Source: Clostridia bacterium
Lineage (GTDB): Bacteria > Bacillota > Clostridia > Oscillospirales > CAG-272
Direction: 5' to 3'
DNA: 39,319 nucleotides
NCBI GenBank assembly: GCA_017465885.1
Contig: JAFTVG010000007.1
Location: forward strand, 1-39,319
Shown piece by piece: positions 14,294 to 22,551 of the stretch; position 1 is the stretch's first letter, and each line of letters begins with the position of its first letter. The position numbers and the translations under genes are program-made. The notes under the pieces are model-generated. The model searched no databases, was not told where the DNA came from, and was given only the letters and a program-made list of their open reading frames with translations.

Positions 14294-15061
14294 ATGGCAT
14301 TTATGGAGATCCGTTTCTTTTCGGAGACGCTGGGCAGAGGGGTGTGCGTGAATGCACTGATCCCTCAGGGAAAAAAGAGCTATAAGACCCTTTATCTGTT
14401 CCACGGACTGTCCGACGACCACACCGCCTGGCAGAGATACAGCTCGATCGAGATGTACGCCCTGCGTGCGGGTATTGCCGTCGTGATGCCAAACGTGGAT
14501 CGAAGCTTCTATACCGATATGGCAAGAGGCGACAAGTATTTTACCTATATTGCACAGGAGCTGCCCGAGGTGATGAGAGGCTTTTTTGGCGGAATGAGCG
14601 ACAAGAGAGAGGACAACTTTGCCGCAGGTCTTTCCATGGGCGGCTACGGCGCCTTCAAGCTGGCGCTCACCTACCCCGACCGCTACGCCGCCGCTTGCTC
14701 TCTTTCGGGTGCGCTTGATATTCCTTTTATGATCGAAAAGTACCCCATCGGCGGCAAAGAGGATCTGTTTGGCAACATCTACGGAGATCTTTCCTCGGTG
14801 AAGGGAAGCGACAACGACCTGCTTGCCCTTCTTGAAAAGAGGGTGAAGGAGGGCGCAAAGCTGCCCGACCTTTATATGGCGTGCGGACTGCAGGACGTGA
14901 TCCTGCCTTGCAGCAGAGCCTTTTATGAGAAAGCCAAGGAGCTTGACGTGCAGCTGAGCTACGTTGAGACGGAGGGCAACCACAACTGGTATTTCTGGGA
15001 TAAGCATATCCAGCCCTTTACCGACAAGATCCCCTCGTATAGCGGGAAAGAACAGGGATAA
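14294..15061 (+). CDS. Alpha/beta-hydrolase esterase, FrmB/acetyl-esterase type
   Basis: ATG 14294 follows AAGGTGGAAG; a TTG at 14276 is upstream of this ribosome site and rejected. The 255-residue soluble protein has YLFHGLSDDHTAWQRYSSIE with the oxyanion HG, the nucleophile elbow GLSMGGYGAF with S114, D201 in LQDVILP and H230 in EGNHNWYFWDKH, a full Ser-Asp-His triad. It belongs to the 'putative esterase' family (S-formylglutathione hydrolase, feruloyl and acetyl-xylan esterases). No signal peptide is visible, so it acts in the cytoplasm. The Big_2 lipoprotein gene follows after 34 bases with no promoter between them, so the two are probably co-transcribed. The natural ester is not known. 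Confidence 0.9.
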   Translation: MAFMEIRFFSETLGRGVCVNALIPQGKKSYKTLYLFHGLSDDHTAWQRYSSIEMYALRAGIAVVMPNVDRSFYTDMARGDKYFTYIAQELPEVMRGFFGGMSDKREDNFAAGLSMGGYGAFKLALTYPDRYAAACSLSGALDIPFMIEKYPIGGKEDLFGNIYGDLSSVKGSDNDLLALLEKRVKEGAKLPDLYMACGLQDVILPCSRAFYEKAKELDVQLSYVETEGNHNWYFWDKHIQPFTDKIPSYSGKEQG

Positions 15062-15095
15062 AAAACGAAAGGATGCCCCAAAGGCGGATTTTAGT

Positions 15096-16820
15096 ATGAA
15101 TAAGCGAAAGAATCAACGAAAAACAGCCATCCTCCTTCTCTGCCTTCTGCTTGCTTCGGCGTTTTGCGCCTGCACGGCGGGCGTGGTGGTGAAGAACCCC
15201 CAGGATCTGCCGGGAGGCTTTGAAGATCTGACGGGTGATCGGATCGTTCTCAACGTCAGCGAAAAAAGGATTGCGGTTGACGAACGCTTTGCGCTGGTGG
15301 CGGCGATCGTCCCTCTGCCCGAATATACCCCCGCCTTCAGTTATGCCACGTCAAACGACAAGGTGGCAACGGTGAGCGGTGAGGGCGTGATCAAGGGGAT
15401 AGGTCAGGGAAGCTGTGTCATTACTGTGTCAACGGGCGAGGGAGGACTCAGAGCGGAATGCCTTGTAACGGTGTTCGACGGCGAGCCCATCGACCCCTCT
15501 CTTTCTCCTTCGGTCAGTCCCGATCCGTCAGAAGAGCCCACACCCACCCCTCCATCGGAGGAGCCCACACCCACTCCTCCCTCAGAGGAGCCCACTCCCT
15601 CCGATGACGATCCTCCCGAGGAGATCATTCCCGTGGAGGGCATTGAGCTGATCGGCCCCACCGATGCGTTCATCGGAAAGACCTATCAGTATACGGTGAA
15701 GGTCACTCCCGAAAACGCCAATGAGAAGCTGTATTTTGTCAACAGTAACGGACGGGATGCCACAATGACCTCCGACGGCAAGCTGACGCCCTTAAAGAAG
15801 GGACGGACGGTGGTCACGGTTGAAACGGCTGACGGCAGACTGTCGGACAGCATCACTGTTGAGCTGCTCAATCACGTTACCGGTCTTGCCTTCAGCCATA
15901 TCGACGGCGTACCCTATGCAGACGCGGTCAAGACCATTCAGGTCGGACAAACGGTGACCCTTACCGCTTCGGTTCTGCCTGAGGGAACGGTACATAACGG
16001 AGTATATTTCGTAAACGAGCGCAAGGCAAACGTGAAGATCTTAGCGGGAAGCAGTGATATCGGCTCGGCGACCATTAAGCAAAACGGAATGGATCTGGCA
16101 GTCACCGGTGAAAGCACCGGTTGGATCGCCATCACCATCGGCTCTCAAGACTTTACCAGTATGACCAGAAGCTACGTGTTCAAGATCGTGCCCGACACAA
16201 CCCCCAAGCTGACCTTGGATCAGAGCAGTATGGAGGTGCATTTGGGGCAGAGTGCAAAGCTGAAGGCGACCTTGAGCAATTGCAGCGGATCGCTCCTCTT
16301 TGAAAGCTCGGACGAGACGGTCTTGAAGGTGGAGCAGGACGGTACCTTACAGCCCGTAGCACAGGGAAGCGCCACAGTGACCGTTACCCTTGAAGAAAAG
16401 GGCTTGAAGGCAGAGTGCGCGGTGAGCGTTCTGGCACCGTTGCCTTCCATAGAGCTGGAAAAGGACGCCATCACCCTTGAAGTGGGCGAAAGTGTCTCTG
16501 CGGGCGCCACCCTGCTTCACGGCGAGGGATCGCTGTTGTATGAGACCGACGCAGAGGGCATCGTTCAGATCGATGCGGACGGCACCATCCACGCGCTGAG
16601 CGCGGGCAGTGTCACCGTTACCGTGAAAAGCGAGGACGGCAGCCTTTCGGCAACGATCGAGGTGACCGTGAACGAGAAGGAGCCACCGTTGCCCGACGAG
16701 GGTGGAGATGACCTGCCTGACGACGGCGGACAAGAGCCCGATGAGGGCGGGGGAGAAGGCGGAGAGGATGACGGCGGTGAGCCCTCAGACGATCAAAACG
16801 ACCTTTCTGCTCAGCAATAA
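15096..16820 (+). CDS. Lipoprotein with several Big_2 Ig-like domains
   Basis: ATG 15096 (MNKRKNQRK) is chosen; the open frame upstream is a shadow in the esterase gene. The 574 residues begin with a lipoprotein signal whose likely lipid cysteine is C26 (F-C-A-C). Domains: a Big_2-type Ig fold (about 45-130, with YATSNDKVATVSGEGVIKGI), a linker of three EEPTPTPPS units (about 140-170), then four further Ig-like units (about 185-275, 280-380, 385-460, 470-545), each showing L-x-x-x-G-T/S-x-x-V-T-V endings. The tail is strongly acidic and Gly-rich (about 550-574) and has no sortase motif. Such proteins are surface stalks or adhesins. The organisation suggests binding outside the wall; the ligand is unknown. 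Confidence 0.88.
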   Translation: MNKRKNQRKTAILLLCLLLASAFCACTAGVVVKNPQDLPGGFEDLTGDRIVLNVSEKRIAVDERFALVAAIVPLPEYTPAFSYATSNDKVATVSGEGVIKGIGQGSCVITVSTGEGGLRAECLVTVFDGEPIDPSLSPSVSPDPSEEPTPTPPSEEPTPTPPSEEPTPSDDDPPEEIIPVEGIELIGPTDAFIGKTYQYTVKVTPENANEKLYFVNSNGRDATMTSDGKLTPLKKGRTVVTVETADGRLSDSITVELLNHVTGLAFSHIDGVPYADAVKTIQVGQTVTLTASVLPEGTVHNGVYFVNERKANVKILAGSSDIGSATIKQNGMDLAVTGESTGWIAITIGSQDFTSMTRSYVFKIVPDTTPKLTLDQSSMEVHLGQSAKLKATLSNCSGSLLFESSDETVLKVEQDGTLQPVAQGSATVTVTLEEKGLKAECAVSVLAPLPSIELEKDAITLEVGESVSAGATLLHGEGSLLYETDAEGIVQIDADGTIHALSAGSVTVTVKSEDGSLSATIEVTVNEKEPPLPDEGGDDLPDDGGQEPDEGGGEGGEDDGGEPSDDQNDLSAQQ

Positions 16821-16831
16821 GAGTATTTTGG

Positions 16832-16860
16832 ACGGAGGACGCACAGCGCGCCCTCCGTTT
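16832..16860 (+). terminator. Probable terminator after the Big_2 lipoprotein
   Basis: ACGGAGG-A-CGC pairs with GCG-C-CCTCCGT (16832-16858), with only three T after it (16858-16860). It is a weak but well-placed hairpin. Confidence 0.55.
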
Positions 16861-16915
16861 GCTTCAGGTGCCCGTGAAAAATGACGAAAAATGAAAGGCA
16901 AATTGCGCAAACCTC

Positions 16916-16944
16916 TTGAAAAAATCGTGCGTTTCTGTTATCAT
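16916..16944 (+). promoter_or_regulatory. Promoter of the cohesin-like protein gene
   Basis: TTGAAA (16916-16921), a 17-bp spacer and TATCAT (16939-16944), about 80 bp before the ATG at 17023. Confidence 0.65.
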
Positions 16945-17022
16945 AAAAGAAGTAAGAATGAAGACTATGCGGGAGCTTTTGCCCGCCCATACGGATGCGA
17001 CCCTTCGCAGAAAGGATTTTAT

Positions 17023-18990
17023 ATGAAAAGAACGATCGCCGTTTTGCTTTTAACGGTCCTGCTTGCACTCAGTCTTGTGCCGCTGAGCATCAGCGCCGAC
17101 ACGCCTCGTGCAGAGATCAAAAATCTTGCAGGCGCGGTGTATCCCGGCTGCAAGCTGGATCTGGGGATCGCCGTCACGGCAGATCAGGTGGTGGGCGTGC
17201 AGTTTTCCTCCGCCATTCAGTACGATCACGATCAACTCACCGTGGTTGCCGACCCTTATACCACCGTTTCGGGCTGGGAGCTGGCAGGCGGTGCGGCAAA
17301 CTACATTCTTGCTCCGTCCGGAATGAGCCTGGACGGCAAGGATGCCGACGGGTTGGTGATGGTCCGTTTCGCCTATAAGCTGAACGATTCGGTAAAGATC
17401 GGCGATAAGATCACGATCACCGTCAAAAACCTGCAGATCGCCGCAAGCGAACGCTTCACGGGGGACGTCAGCTATACTGTCACCGTTGCCGAAAAGCCCA
17501 AAAATACCAACTGCAATCTGATGAGTCTGCGGGTGGAGGAGGGCTCTCTTTCTCCTGCCTTCGATGCGGACAGTACAAGAAACGCGTATAGCCTGACAGT
17601 GCCCAACAGCGTCAATGCACTCAATGTCTCAGCCGCCACGGCAAACGAGCTGGCAAGCTACGTGATCGAGGGGGCAGAGCAGCTTGAGGTGGGCGAAAAC
17701 ATAGTGAAGGTGACGGTGACCGCAGAAAGCGGCGCACAAAGGGTCTATACCATCACCGTCACAAGAAAAGAGCCTCCTGCAACCGATGCGACCCTTTCTC
17801 ATCTTGAAGCGGAGGAGGGAATGCTTTCTCCCGAATTTGACTCTGCCCTTACCGAGTATACGATAAACGTCCCCTCCGACGTGACCTCGCTGACCATCAA
17901 GGCGGAAACCACCGATGAAAAGGCGAGCTGCGAGATCGCGGGCAACGCTGACTTTCAGGTGGGAGAGAACACCGTCACCATTACCGTTACGGCAGAGGAT
18001 CCTTCGGTGAGTGCGGTATACACCATAAAGGTGTTCAGAGCCAGACCCATTGAGAATAACGCCCTTCTTTCGGGCATAGAGGTGGAGGAATATAGTCTGT
18101 CTCCTTCCTTTGATGCCGCCTCTGAAAACAGAGAATACAGCCTGACCCTGCCTTACATCTTTGAAAGCCTGCCTTCCTTGCAGGTGACCTGCGCAGGTCT
18201 TTACGCCAAGTACGAGATCGCCGCCCCCGAAAAGCTGGAGGTGGGTGAGAATACCGTGGTGATCACCGTAACGGCAGAGGACGGCGTAACGGTTGAACGC
18301 TATACCATCAAGGTGACCCGTGAGGCGCGGATTCTTTCTTCCGATGCCACCTTGAAGAGCCTGACGCCCGATAGCGGAACGATGACTCCTGCATTCTCTC
18401 CCGAGATCACCACCTATGCGGTGATCACCGGCGAAGCCCTTTCTTCCATCGCATTTTCTGCGGTGGCAAACGATCCCGCCGCAACGGTAGATCCTGCGGT
18501 CAAACAGTTGAGCGAGGGGTTGAATACCGTTACGGTGAGCTGTAAGGCTGAGGATGGAAGCAGAATGATCTACACCGTCTACGTTTTCGTACCCCATCGT
18601 TCAAGCACCGTTGAAAGGGAGCTGTTGATCGAGGGAGCGCCCATTGTGGGTGAAAAGCTGACTGTGCGGCTGATCGGAGAACAGATGGAGGGAAGCTACA
18701 GCTGGTACGTGGGCGATGAGAAGATCGTAGGCGTATCGGGAGAGTCCTATACGTTGCTCCCGTCCGATGCAAACAAGACGGTCAAGGCGGTCTTCGAGGG
18801 AGAAGACGGCACCGAGCTGACCTCCGAGGTGCTTACCGTGGTATCAAAGAATGTGGTCGGACTTGAAAAACAGGGATTCAGCACTGCAGAGCTGATCATT
18901 ATGATCGTGTTGGTCGTGGTGGCGCTGTTGTTGGGTGTCGTGGTTGGAAGCTTCTTTACAAAGCGAAGCATCCGCCGCAATATGTATTAA
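17023..18990 (+). CDS. Membrane-anchored surface protein: cohesin-like domain plus cadherin-like beta-sandwich repeats
   Basis: ATG 17023 follows AGAAAGGAT; longer frames upstream cross the promoter. The 655 residues are: a Sec signal (1-25, cut after SISA); a cohesin-like beta-sandwich (about 27-155; VVGVQFSSAIQYDHDQLTVV and GDKITITVKNLQIA are the typical fourth-to-fifth strand and closing-strand patterns); four cadherin-like beta-sandwich units (about 163-250, 254-340, 345-437, 447-525), each beginning D/N-x-x-L-x-x-L with SLSP or similar and ending V-x-V-T-x-E-x-G-x-x-x-x-Y-T-I-x-V; a further beta domain with YSWYVGDEKIVG (about 530-612); and a single C-terminal membrane helix (about 622-645) with a short basic tail. 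It is therefore held on the outer face of the membrane. A dockerin-bearing protein is encoded at 33690, a possible partner. Confidence 0.85.
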   Translation: MKRTIAVLLLTVLLALSLVPLSISADTPRAEIKNLAGAVYPGCKLDLGIAVTADQVVGVQFSSAIQYDHDQLTVVADPYTTVSGWELAGGAANYILAPSGMSLDGKDADGLVMVRFAYKLNDSVKIGDKITITVKNLQIAASERFTGDVSYTVTVAEKPKNTNCNLMSLRVEEGSLSPAFDADSTRNAYSLTVPNSVNALNVSAATANELASYVIEGAEQLEVGENIVKVTVTAESGAQRVYTITVTRKEPPATDATLSHLEAEEGMLSPEFDSALTEYTINVPSDVTSLTIKAETTDEKASCEIAGNADFQVGENTVTITVTAEDPSVSAVYTIKVFRARPIENNALLSGIEVEEYSLSPSFDAASENREYSLTLPYIFESLPSLQVTCAGLYAKYEIAAPEKLEVGENTVVITVTAEDGVTVERYTIKVTREARILSSDATLKSLTPDSGTMTPAFSPEITTYAVITGEALSSIAFSAVANDPAATVDPAVKQLSEGLNTVTVSCKAEDGSRMIYTVYVFVPHRSSTVERELLIEGAPIVGEKLTVRLIGEQMEGSYSWYVGDEKIVGVSGESYTLLPSDANKTVKAVFEGEDGTELTSEVLTVVSKNVVGLEKQGFSTAELIIMIVLVVVALLLGVVVGSFFTKRSIRRNMY

Positions 18991-18996
18991 AAGCTT

Positions 18997-19038
18997 GAAA
19001 AGGGCTTGAGCGTACCGGGCGTTCGAGTCCTTTTCTTT
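18997..19038 (+). terminator. Terminator of the cohesin-like protein gene
   Basis: GAAAAGGGCTTGAGCG (18997-19012) pairs with CGTTCGAGTCCTTTTC (19020-19035) in a 16-bp stem with three G-U pairs, then TTTC. Confidence 0.65.
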
Positions 19039-19060
19039 CGTCAACTTAACAGACGGTTGA

Positions 19061-19089
19061 TTGACAGACGGGGGTCTTTGTGCTACAAT
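19061..19089 (+). promoter_or_regulatory. Promoter of the 135-residue protein gene
   Basis: TTGACA (19061-19066), a 17-bp spacer and TACAAT (19084-19089). The start site near 19097 rules out the longer frame beginning at 19006. Confidence 0.88.
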
Positions 19090-19119
19090 GAAAAAAACGG
19101 AAGGGAAGAACAACTGCAA

Positions 19120-19527
19120 ATGTCAATGAAAAAATACTGCCAAAAATACGGAAAGGACGAAAGCAAGGTCTTTGAAATGATCCTTTCAGAGGGAGGCGGC
19201 ATCCTGCCTTGCCCCTCAGCCTTTACGGGATACGCTATGGAGATCGGTGAAGATACCTTTACCTGCGTGAACGATCAGTTAAACGTTTGCAGGGAATTTG
19301 CCTTTTCTTCGGTTACAAAGGCGGAATTTGACGTCGGAGGAGGAAACCTGTGTCTTCGGTGTGTGGTGGAAGGCAGACCCTTGGTCTTCTGCTCACCCCG
19401 CAAAAGCTGGAAGGAGCCTGCGGCAAAGCTGCTCCTTGAAAAGATCTCAGAGAAAACCAAAATCGGCAATCAAAAGCTTTACGACGGCTACACGGGAAAG
19501 CTTTTTTGGCTGTACCTTTTCAAATAA
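19120..19527 (+). CDS. Hypothetical protein, about 135 residues
   Basis: ATG 19120 is the first start downstream of a strong promoter, with GGAAGGGAAG about 12 bases upstream; ATG 19126 is an alternative. The product is soluble, with a helical N-terminus (MKKYCQKYGKDESKVFEMIL) followed by beta strands (YAMEIGEDTFTCVNDQLNVC, GGNLCLRCVVEGRPLVFCSP) and a helical C-terminus rich in lysine. It has a PH-like or small sensor look, but I recognise no family. It is expressed alone; there is no close neighbour on the same transcript. Function is unknown. Confidence 0.7.
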   Translation: MSMKKYCQKYGKDESKVFEMILSEGGGILPCPSAFTGYAMEIGEDTFTCVNDQLNVCREFAFSSVTKAEFDVGGGNLCLRCVVEGRPLVFCSPRKSWKEPAAKLLLEKISEKTKIGNQKLYDGYTGKLFWLYLFK

Positions 19528-19636
19528 CGCCCCCGTTCCTTCAAATTGATAACCTTACACTCGTATTGCGATTTGTGCAGTGATCAGGTGCAGGCAAATC
19601 GATAAAAATCGCTCCGTAAATAAGATTTTGTGGGCT

Positions 19637-19701
19637 TGTAAAGTTTTGTTGCGGAACTGTAAGGTTGAAGTGGTGGCATTTTAAGCTCGTTTTGCTATAA
19701 T
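19637..19701 (+). promoter_or_regulatory. Activator-type promoter with two direct repeats
   Basis: TATAAT (19696-19701) with TGC before it (extended -10) has no good -35 box. TGTAAAGTT (19637-19645) and TGTAAGGTT (19658-19666) are direct repeats 21 bp apart, i.e. two helical turns, the second ending about 29 bp before the -10. A third, inverted copy lies at 19551-19559. This is the layout of a site for a dimeric activator. Confidence 0.5.
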
Positions 19702-19729
19702 GGATCTACCAAATCATGGAGGTATCATT

Positions 19730-21016
19730 ATGAAATTGTCAGAAAAACTGATCGCACTGAGAAAAGAAAAGGGATGGTCGCAAGAGGATTTTGCAGAAAA
19801 GCTGTACGTATCGAGGCAAGCGATCAGCCGTTGGGAAAATGGAACGGCGCTGCCCGATGCGCAGAATTTATTTGGGATCAGCAAGCTGTTTAACGTGAGC
19901 GCAGATTATTTGCTCAACGATGAATATGAAGGCGCGAGGCAGGATTCAGAGATTGAAACGATAGAGCCTCAAACGGCTCCGCCCGCTCCAAAAAAGAAGC
20001 ATCTTTATTGGTGTTGGATATTGGCAGGTTGTCTTTTTCTATCGGTCGTTTGTATAGGAATACTCCTCGTTATGGATGCAGGCGATCGGTCAAAGGCGTC
20101 CGTTGTCCATCACGCGCTTTACACCATCGTAGAAAATGAGATCTCATCTACCTGCACGGCGGAAGGCTCCTACGATGAGGTCGTTTACTGTAAGGATTGC
20201 GGTGAGGAGATCTTGCGTACAACCAAAAGCGCGGCAAAGCTTTCTCATACGTTGTCAAGCAGTATGAAAATGAATGAGATCGCCTCTACATGCACCACAG
20301 AGGGATCCTACGACGAGATCGTTTGTTGCACGGTTTGCAAAGAAGAGCTGCTTCGAACGCACAGACGCACGGCGATGGGGGCGCACCAATTTCAAAACAG
20401 AAAATGTATCGTTTGCGGGCAAGCCCAGCCAAGTGAAGGATTGCTTTTTGTGTCAGGCGGCGATGGAACGTGCTCTGTGGGAGTTGGTGATTGCAGGGAT
20501 GAGGATATCGTGATTCCCGAATATTCTCCCGACGGCGATAAAGTCACGCAGATAAATGCAAACGCATTTGCAGGGCGGAATCAAGTGAAAAGCATCCAAA
20601 TTCCCGAAACGGTCACGATCATCGGAGAGGGAGCGTTTCAGGACTGCAATAATCTTGAAACGGTGAACCTGCCAAAGGGGATTACAAGTATTTATTCCTA
20701 CACGTTTGACGGTTGTAAAAGCCTGAAAGAGATTACGATTCCGACGGGAGTTCTATACATTGGAGAGAAAGCGTTTGCGGATTGTATGGGCTTAAAAAGC
20801 ATCGCTGTTCCTGCAAGCGTCGGCAAAATAGGGATGTTTGCCTTTGAAAATTTTTCAGATGGCAAAGGCACGATCACCCTGGGAATATACAAGGGATGGG
20901 AAGTGTACGACTCCTCTGATGAGTTTGTTGCCGAGGTGGATTTCAGCAGTGGTACTGCTACAGAATTTGAGTATTTTACGAACAGATTTCCCGAATACGT
21001 ATGGAAGCGTTCTTGA
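19730..21016 (+). CDS. XRE helix-turn-helix / membrane helix / BspA-type LRR fusion protein
   Basis: ATG 19730 follows GGAGG. The 428 residues are: an XRE helix-turn-helix (about 1-62; LRKEKGWSQEDFAEKLYVSR, AISRWENGTALPDAQNL) in the cytoplasm; a Pro-rich linker; one membrane helix (about 92-115); two 60-residue cysteine repeats (about 128-228; TCTAEGSYDEVVYCKDC and TCTTEGSYDEIVCCTVC), the same kind as in the 33690-37877 protein; and about four LRR_5 units (about 250-400; NAFAGRNQVKSIQIPE, AFQDCNNLETVNLP, TFDGCKSLKEITIP, AFADCMGLKSIAVP). It reads as a one-component membrane sensor-regulator with an outside LRR sensor. The topology (inside DNA binding, outside LRR) is inferred from one helix. 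The next gene is another LRR membrane protein. Confidence 0.85.
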   Translation: MKLSEKLIALRKEKGWSQEDFAEKLYVSRQAISRWENGTALPDAQNLFGISKLFNVSADYLLNDEYEGARQDSEIETIEPQTAPPAPKKKHLYWCWILAGCLFLSVVCIGILLVMDAGDRSKASVVHHALYTIVENEISSTCTAEGSYDEVVYCKDCGEEILRTTKSAAKLSHTLSSSMKMNEIASTCTTEGSYDEIVCCTVCKEELLRTHRRTAMGAHQFQNRKCIVCGQAQPSEGLLFVSGGDGTCSVGVGDCRDEDIVIPEYSPDGDKVTQINANAFAGRNQVKSIQIPETVTIIGEGAFQDCNNLETVNLPKGITSIYSYTFDGCKSLKEITIPTGVLYIGEKAFADCMGLKSIAVPASVGKIGMFAFENFSDGKGTITLGIYKGWEVYDSSDEFVAEVDFSSGTATEFEYFTNRFPEYVWKRS

Positions 21017-21084
21017 AAACAAAATAAATTTTCTCATTGAAGTATTTAACGTTAAGTATTTACCTTTTGAAAGGATCACCGACT

Positions 21085-22488
21085 ATGAAAAAAATCATCT
21101 ACTATTTGTCCCCCATCGCATTGGTTCCCGCTATGCTGGGCGCTTTGGAGCTTCTTGAAAACAGCGGACTTTTGGCAATGTCACCGCTTGTTCTCTTTGG
21201 TGCGCTGGTGTTTTACGCCTTGACGGCGGGCTTGCTGTCTCCCACAAAGAAAAAGGCAGACCTGCTCCTTGCCGCAGTTTTACCTGCTTCACTTTTTTTG
21301 ACCCTCTTTTTGGCGGGTGCTTTTGATAACGGCGAAGGTATGGGAAGCGCCTTTTTGATGAATGAGGGCTTTGAGGCGGCGCTTCAGCCTCTTGCGCTGA
21401 TCGGCTATTTGCTGTTATCGGGTCTTTCCCTTGCGGCATCGCGCAAGAGCGTCAGAAGCCTTTTTTCGGGCATCTCCCGTTTGAAGAAAACGGCGGCTGT
21501 CGCTTCTCTTGCCTGCCTCGTCCTTCTTTTGCCCGCCTGCACCGCCAAGGATCCGAATGCCGCGCTTTTAAAGCTTCCCGAAAGTCCCGCAGAGGACTTT
21601 CGTTTCGAGTACGTTGACGAAGAGCAGACCGAAATTTGCATCACCGAATATTTGGGCAGTGCCGATACGGTGGTCATTCCCGAGAAGATCGAGGGACTGC
21701 CCGTGGTGCGCGTTATGGGTGTGAGAGACGGCAAAACGGGTCTTTTGAAAAAGGGTGCCTTTCAGCAAAGCGGCGTGAAAGAGGTTGTCGTGCCCAAAAC
21801 GGTAAAGGTGATCTGGGGGTTTGAAGGATGCACCGAGCTGACCACCGTCCTCTTTAAGGAGGGCTCGGAGCTTTTGGCGATTGACGGCTTTGAAAACTGC
21901 ACGGCTCTTTCCTCCATTGATCTTTCAAAAACACCGCTGAAAAACGTGAGCGGATTTGAGGGGTGCGCTGCACTTCGGCAGATCCTTTTGCCCGATTGCG
22001 TGGAGCGCATCGGCGAGCGCGCCTTTTATAACTGCTCGGCGCTTGAAGAGATCGACCTGCCCGAAAGCCTTGAGCGGATCGATCAGGACGCCTTTGCGGG
22101 CTGTAAGGCGTTGGAGCGCATCACCGTGCCCGCAAAGTTGAATATGGTGAACGGTATGTCCACCATCCCCTTCCGCGATCTGGATGCTTTAAAGGAGATC
22201 GTGCTGGAGGAGGGCAGAGAGCGGGTGGACGGCTACGGCTTTTTTGAGATCAAAACGAGCGCCACGATCATCATTCCCGCAAGCGTGAAGGAGTTTTCCG
22301 GAGCCGCCTTCTTCTTGTATTCCCCCGCAACCTTCGTCTTCAAGGGCGATCTTCCCGCACCCGTAAGCGAGAGCGGAGGCTTCGATTGGCAGACCAAGTA
22401 TACCGTCACCCTCCGCTACGATAAAAGCACCGAGGGATGGGACGGCTTCCCCACCACCGAGGGTATCGTTTTAGAGGCTGTGAACTGA
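21085..22488 (+). CDS. Membrane protein with BspA-type LRR domain and internal lipobox
   Basis: ATG 21085 (MKKIIYYLSPIAL) has AAAGGATCA nine bases upstream; the in-frame start at 21037 lacks one. The 467 residues start with four membrane helices (about 3-23, 29-50, 57-79, 98-117), then a fifth hydrophobic stretch (about 134-150) that ends in L-L-P-A-C at C152, a good lipobox in an internal place. After it come LRR_5 units (about 185-400; GFEGCTELTTVLF, GFENCTALSSIDLS, GFEGCAALRQILLPD, AFYNCSALEEIDLPE, AFAGCKALERITVP). Each unit starts A/G-F-x-x-C-x-x-L. It follows the XRE-LRR fusion by 68 bp on the same strand and ends at a strong terminator, so the two form one likely operon. One could read it as a fusion of a 4-helix protein with an LRR lipoprotein. 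Confidence 0.85.
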   Translation: MKKIIYYLSPIALVPAMLGALELLENSGLLAMSPLVLFGALVFYALTAGLLSPTKKKADLLLAAVLPASLFLTLFLAGAFDNGEGMGSAFLMNEGFEAALQPLALIGYLLLSGLSLAASRKSVRSLFSGISRLKKTAAVASLACLVLLLPACTAKDPNAALLKLPESPAEDFRFEYVDEEQTEICITEYLGSADTVVIPEKIEGLPVVRVMGVRDGKTGLLKKGAFQQSGVKEVVVPKTVKVIWGFEGCTELTTVLFKEGSELLAIDGFENCTALSSIDLSKTPLKNVSGFEGCAALRQILLPDCVERIGERAFYNCSALEEIDLPESLERIDQDAFAGCKALERITVPAKLNMVNGMSTIPFRDLDALKEIVLEEGRERVDGYGFFEIKTSATIIIPASVKEFSGAAFFLYSPATFVFKGDLPAPVSESGGFDWQTKYTVTLRYDKSTEGWDGFPTTEGIVLEAVN

Positions 22489-22503
22489 TTTTACCAACAC
22501 ATC

Positions 22504-22538
22504 AAAAACCGCTTGGGCGCAAGCCCAAGCGGTTTTTT
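22504..22538. terminator. Bidirectional terminator between the LRR operon and the ABC operon
   Basis: AACCGCTTGGGC (22507-22518), loop GCAA and GCCCAAGCGGTT (22523-22534) make a 12-bp perfect stem, with T runs on both strands (22533-22538; A at 22504-22508). It serves both the plus LRR genes and the minus ABC genes. Confidence 0.92.
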
Positions 22539-22551
22539 GGTGTTATAACGA

